Assembly (NCBI RefSeq): GCF_020857975.1
Contig: NZ_JACWUO010000001.1
Span: forward strand, 310,001 to 374,000
DNA length: 64,000 bases
Origin: Stenotrophomonas rhizophila
GTDB lineage: Bacteria; Pseudomonadota; Gammaproteobacteria; Xanthomonadales; Xanthomonadaceae
Direction of reading: 5' to 3'
Part shown: piece after piece, positions 61,999 to 64,000 of the stretch
How positions within the stretch are numbered: the stretch's first letter is position 1
Layout of the letters: each line of letters starts with the position of its first letter
Position numbers and translations under genes: made by a program
Notes under the pieces: model-generated
What the model was told of the DNA's origin: nothing
Seen by the model: the letters and a program-made list of their open reading frames with translations, nothing else
Databases searched by the model: none

Positions 61999-64000
61999 CT
62001 AGTACGACATGAATACACCGGGGTTATTTATATCCTTTGCGCCACCTTCAGTTTTACCCCATATTCCAGAGACCCCCTTGGCATTGAACCACATGTAGTT
62101 TGTGGCGCCCGTAGTTGGCGTGTTGTATGCCTTGGAAAATCTCTCCGCAATTGAGTTCTCTCCTTGCGCAGAGCGGCACCCCATAAAGTCTACAGGTTGG
62201 CCTGGAACCCATCCGGCATTCTTCAACATTTCTGCAATATCCTCAACATTCATCCTTTCCCCTCCCTTCTTATCATTCTGGACAACGTTGGGGCTCATAT
62301 GCGCGTAAATTGCCCATCGCCCTGATACGTCAGGCATTGCGGCTGCGCCATCGTAAAAATTTCCGTCCCCCTTGCTAAACAGGTTTAGCTTTTCAAGCCC
62401 CAATGGATCTACATTGGAGATCGGGTTATTTCCTGCATATGCGTAAGTATTGATACCACCGTATATTCCAATTGGATCGCTTTGCGCAAATCGACCAATA
62501 CTAGCGTCGTAGTCCCGGAACCCGTTGTGCCAGAGACTACTCTCCACATCGTAGTATTGCCCTGGGAACCCAATGTTCAATCCACCGATATCGTCCTGAA
62601 GCACGCTTCGCCCATACGCATAGTTGTATGCTTTCCAGACAGTCTGTTGGTTTTCGTTGGTCGCGAACTCTGGACGACCTAGGTGGTCCGTATGAACATA
62701 GCTAAGCTCACCGTTGCGGGCCAACGCTATCAACTCACCGGCGAACCAAAGGTAACTGGTCCAAGTTCCATTTGTCTGCTCTGCCACGAGTTGATTCTGA
62801 CCAACATAATAGTACCGGCTTGTACTGCCATTGACCTTGCCCACGCGCTGCCCTTGCGCATTGAGCACATAGTCGGTGACCAGCCCGTTGACGTTGCTCT
62901 GGCTCATCCGGTTGAACGCGTTGTAGGCATAGGTCTGGATACGCGATCCACTGACCTCACTGATACGGTTGCCGACGCCGTCATACTGATACTGGCGGCT
63001 ACCGTCCTGGTTGGTGTAATCCAGGACCCGGTTGCTGCCTGGATCGATGCTGTACTGGGTCAGCTGGTTGCCGGCCTGGTAGCGATCATGATTGCCGCCG
63101 GCATCGTAGGAAAGCTGGTTGGTGATGCCGTAACGGGTCAATGAGGTCAAGCGGCTCAGCGCGTCGTAGCCGATCGTCTGGGTCATGTTCGGGGCCACCG
63201 AATCGACAATGCTGGTAATCTTGTTGTCGGCGCTGTGCTGATAGTCCCAGTAGCTCAATTTCTGGGAATTTGGCCCCCATACCGACATGGCGGTCAAACG
63301 TCCGTCCGCGTCATGATTGTAGCCGCGCGCCAGACCGTTGCCGTACACGATGTAGCCCTTGGCACCTGTCGCTTTCCAGCTTGCCTGGCTCACTACCGGC
63401 GTGGTGACACCGCCAATGGTGGCCGACATCGAACCGAGCCGTCCCTCTGCGCCGTATCCATAGCTGACGCTATTTCCATCCGGATAGGCGATGGCATTCA
63501 GGCGACCAATCGAATCGTATCCATAGCTGGTGCTGTGGTCGGTTTGAACACCACCGGCAGTTATCCAGTCGCGGCGTGCGAGCAGCTGGCCGTTTGGGTT
63601 GTACGCGAATTCGCTGGACGTGCCCGGAGCCGACAAGCCACACAGGCGCCCTTTGCCAGAATTGCATGTATCGTAAGTATAGCCCTGCTGATGGCCGTCG
63701 CTGGTGGCCGTGTTCATTCGGCCAAGGCCATCGTATCCATACGACACAACACTGCCGTCGTTTCGGGTCATTGTAGTGGTCAGGCCTGCGGCGTCGTACT
63801 GAAGCAGCGTGGTACCGGTGTCTGGGCTTGTCTGTTTCCAGAGCTGTCCGAAGCCGTCGTACTCGTAGCTCGTGGTCAGGCCCCGCGGATCAACTACCTG
63901 CGTAACCTGGTCGCCAATATTGTAGGCAAAGACAGTTGTTCCGCCTGCAGCATCTGTCTGCTTGAGCAGGCGACCGCGTGGATCGTACTCAAGATGCGTC
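61999..64000 (-). CDS. Rhs/YD-repeat polymorphic toxin, 5' part outside window
   Basis: C-terminal part of a large Rhs protein, open on the minus strand to the window edge (667 codons). YD repeats run through the fragment (YDPRGRLLKQTDAAG, YDGFGQLWKQ, YGYDGLGRMNTAT). The conserved core ends with HTDHLGRPEFATNENQQTVWK, RDYDASIGRFAQSDPIGIYGG and NPISNVDPLGL, the normal junction before the variable toxin. The last 131 residues are the toxin candidate. DNA becomes visibly AT-richer from about 62850 towards the 3' end. The N-terminal delivery domain is not in the window, so the secretion route (T6SS, T4SS or other) is unknown. Confidence 0.92.
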   Translation of the reverse strand, partial: THLEYDPRGRLLKQTDAAGGTTVFAYNIGDQVTQVVDPRGLTTSYEYDGFGQLWKQTSPDTGTTLLQYDAAGLTTTMTRNDGSVVSYGYDGLGRMNTATSDGHQQGYTYDTCNSGKGRLCGLSAPGTSSEFAYNPNGQLLARRDWITAGGVQTDHSTSYGYDSIGRLNAIAYPDGNSVSYGYGAEGRLGSMSATIGGVTTPVVSQASWKATGAKGYIVYGNGLARGYNHDADGRLTAMSVWGPNSQKLSYWDYQHSADNKITSIVDSVAPNMTQTIGYDALSRLTSLTRYGITNQLSYDAGGNHDRYQAGNQLTQYSIDPGSNRVLDYTNQDGSRQYQYDGVGNRISEVSGSRIQTYAYNAFNRMSQSNVNGLVTDYVLNAQGQRVGKVNGSTSRYYYVGQNQLVAEQTNGTWTSYLWFAGELIALARNGELSYVHTDHLGRPEFATNENQQTVWKAYNYAYGRSVLQDDIGGLNIGFPGQYYDVESSLWHNGFRDYDASIGRFAQSDPIGIYGGINTYAYAGNNPISNVDPLGLEKLNLFSKGDGNFYDGAAAMPDVSGRWAIYAHMSPNVVQNDKKGGERMNVEDIAEMLKNAGWVPGQPVDFMGCRSAQGENSIAERFSKAYNTPTTGATNYMWFNAKGVSGIWGKTEGGAKDINNPGVFMSY
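62002..62394 (-). other. Variable C-terminal toxin domain of the Rhs protein
   Basis: 131 residues after the DPLGL junction. Notable residues are a His in WAIYAHMSPN (position 32 of the domain) and a Cys in VDFMGCRSAQGENS (position 73), 41 residues apart. The intervening segment (NVEDIAEMLKNAGWVPGQP) is helical. This His-then-Cys pattern after hydrophobic strands resembles caspase-like/clostripain folds, but no family is assigned. Confidence 0.5.

Overview
The window is high-GC chromosomal DNA from a member of the Xanthomonadaceae, most probably Stenotrophomonas. The main reason is a set of short palindromic intergenic repeats that begin with GTAG (SMAG-type elements, named from S. maltophilia); about ten copies in three stem subfamilies are present. 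TonB-dependent receptors with Xanthomonas/Caulobacter features, a VirB-interacting (XVIPCD) effector, a ku-ligD pair and the pectin-type cluster fit the same family. No rRNA, tRNA, CRISPR array or insertion sequence was seen.

Layout. 1-6.3 kb: two-partner secretion pair (FhaB-like exoprotein, cut by the window edge, and its FhaC-like transporter). 6.6-12.5 kb: EF-hand protein, fatty-acid desaturase, ABC ATPase, a DUF4785 protein with a secreted hydrolase, and a class A acid phosphatase lipoprotein. 12.5-19.6 kb: two small membrane-associated proteins, a TonB receptor, a patatin-like lipoprotein, and an interbacterial effector/immunity pair of the Xanthomonadales type IV secretion system. 19.7-21.3 kb: phenylalanine hydroxylase with a divergent Lrp-type regulator.

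21.3-44.3 kb is a large cluster for pectin/rhamnogalacturonan use. It holds an acetylesterase-cupin fusion, kduD, kduI, a LacI regulator, a GH43 enzyme, a TRAP transporter, a FAH-family hydratase, two secreted esterases, a 1270-residue secreted protein of unknown activity, a TonB receptor, kdgK and eda. Uronate fragments would cross the outer membrane through the TonB receptor and the inner membrane through the TRAP system. KduI and KduD would convert them to 2-keto-3-deoxygluconate, and KdgK and Eda would cleave that to pyruvate and glyceraldehyde-3-phosphate. A shared sequence (AATGACACCG followed by GT or CT) sits in the control regions of kduI, of the TRAP operon and of the TonB/kdgK pair, which suggests one regulon. 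A cysteine-dioxygenase-like gene and a PhzF-like gene interrupt the cluster.

44.3-50 kb: an ethanol/acetaldehyde module (AcoR-like sigma-54 activator, aldehyde dehydrogenase, zinc alcohol dehydrogenase, DUF779 protein) with a recognisable sigma-54 promoter and an upstream palindrome. 50-53.4 kb: LigD and Ku for non-homologous end joining. 53.5-59.9 kb: two small conserved proteins, a TonB receptor, an aromatic/aspartate aminotransferase, fructose-1,6-bisphosphatase and a 2OG-Fe(II) oxygenase. 59.9-64 kb: a more AT-rich stretch of small orphan genes ending in a truncated Rhs polymorphic toxin with a distinctive C-terminal domain and a likely immunity gene.
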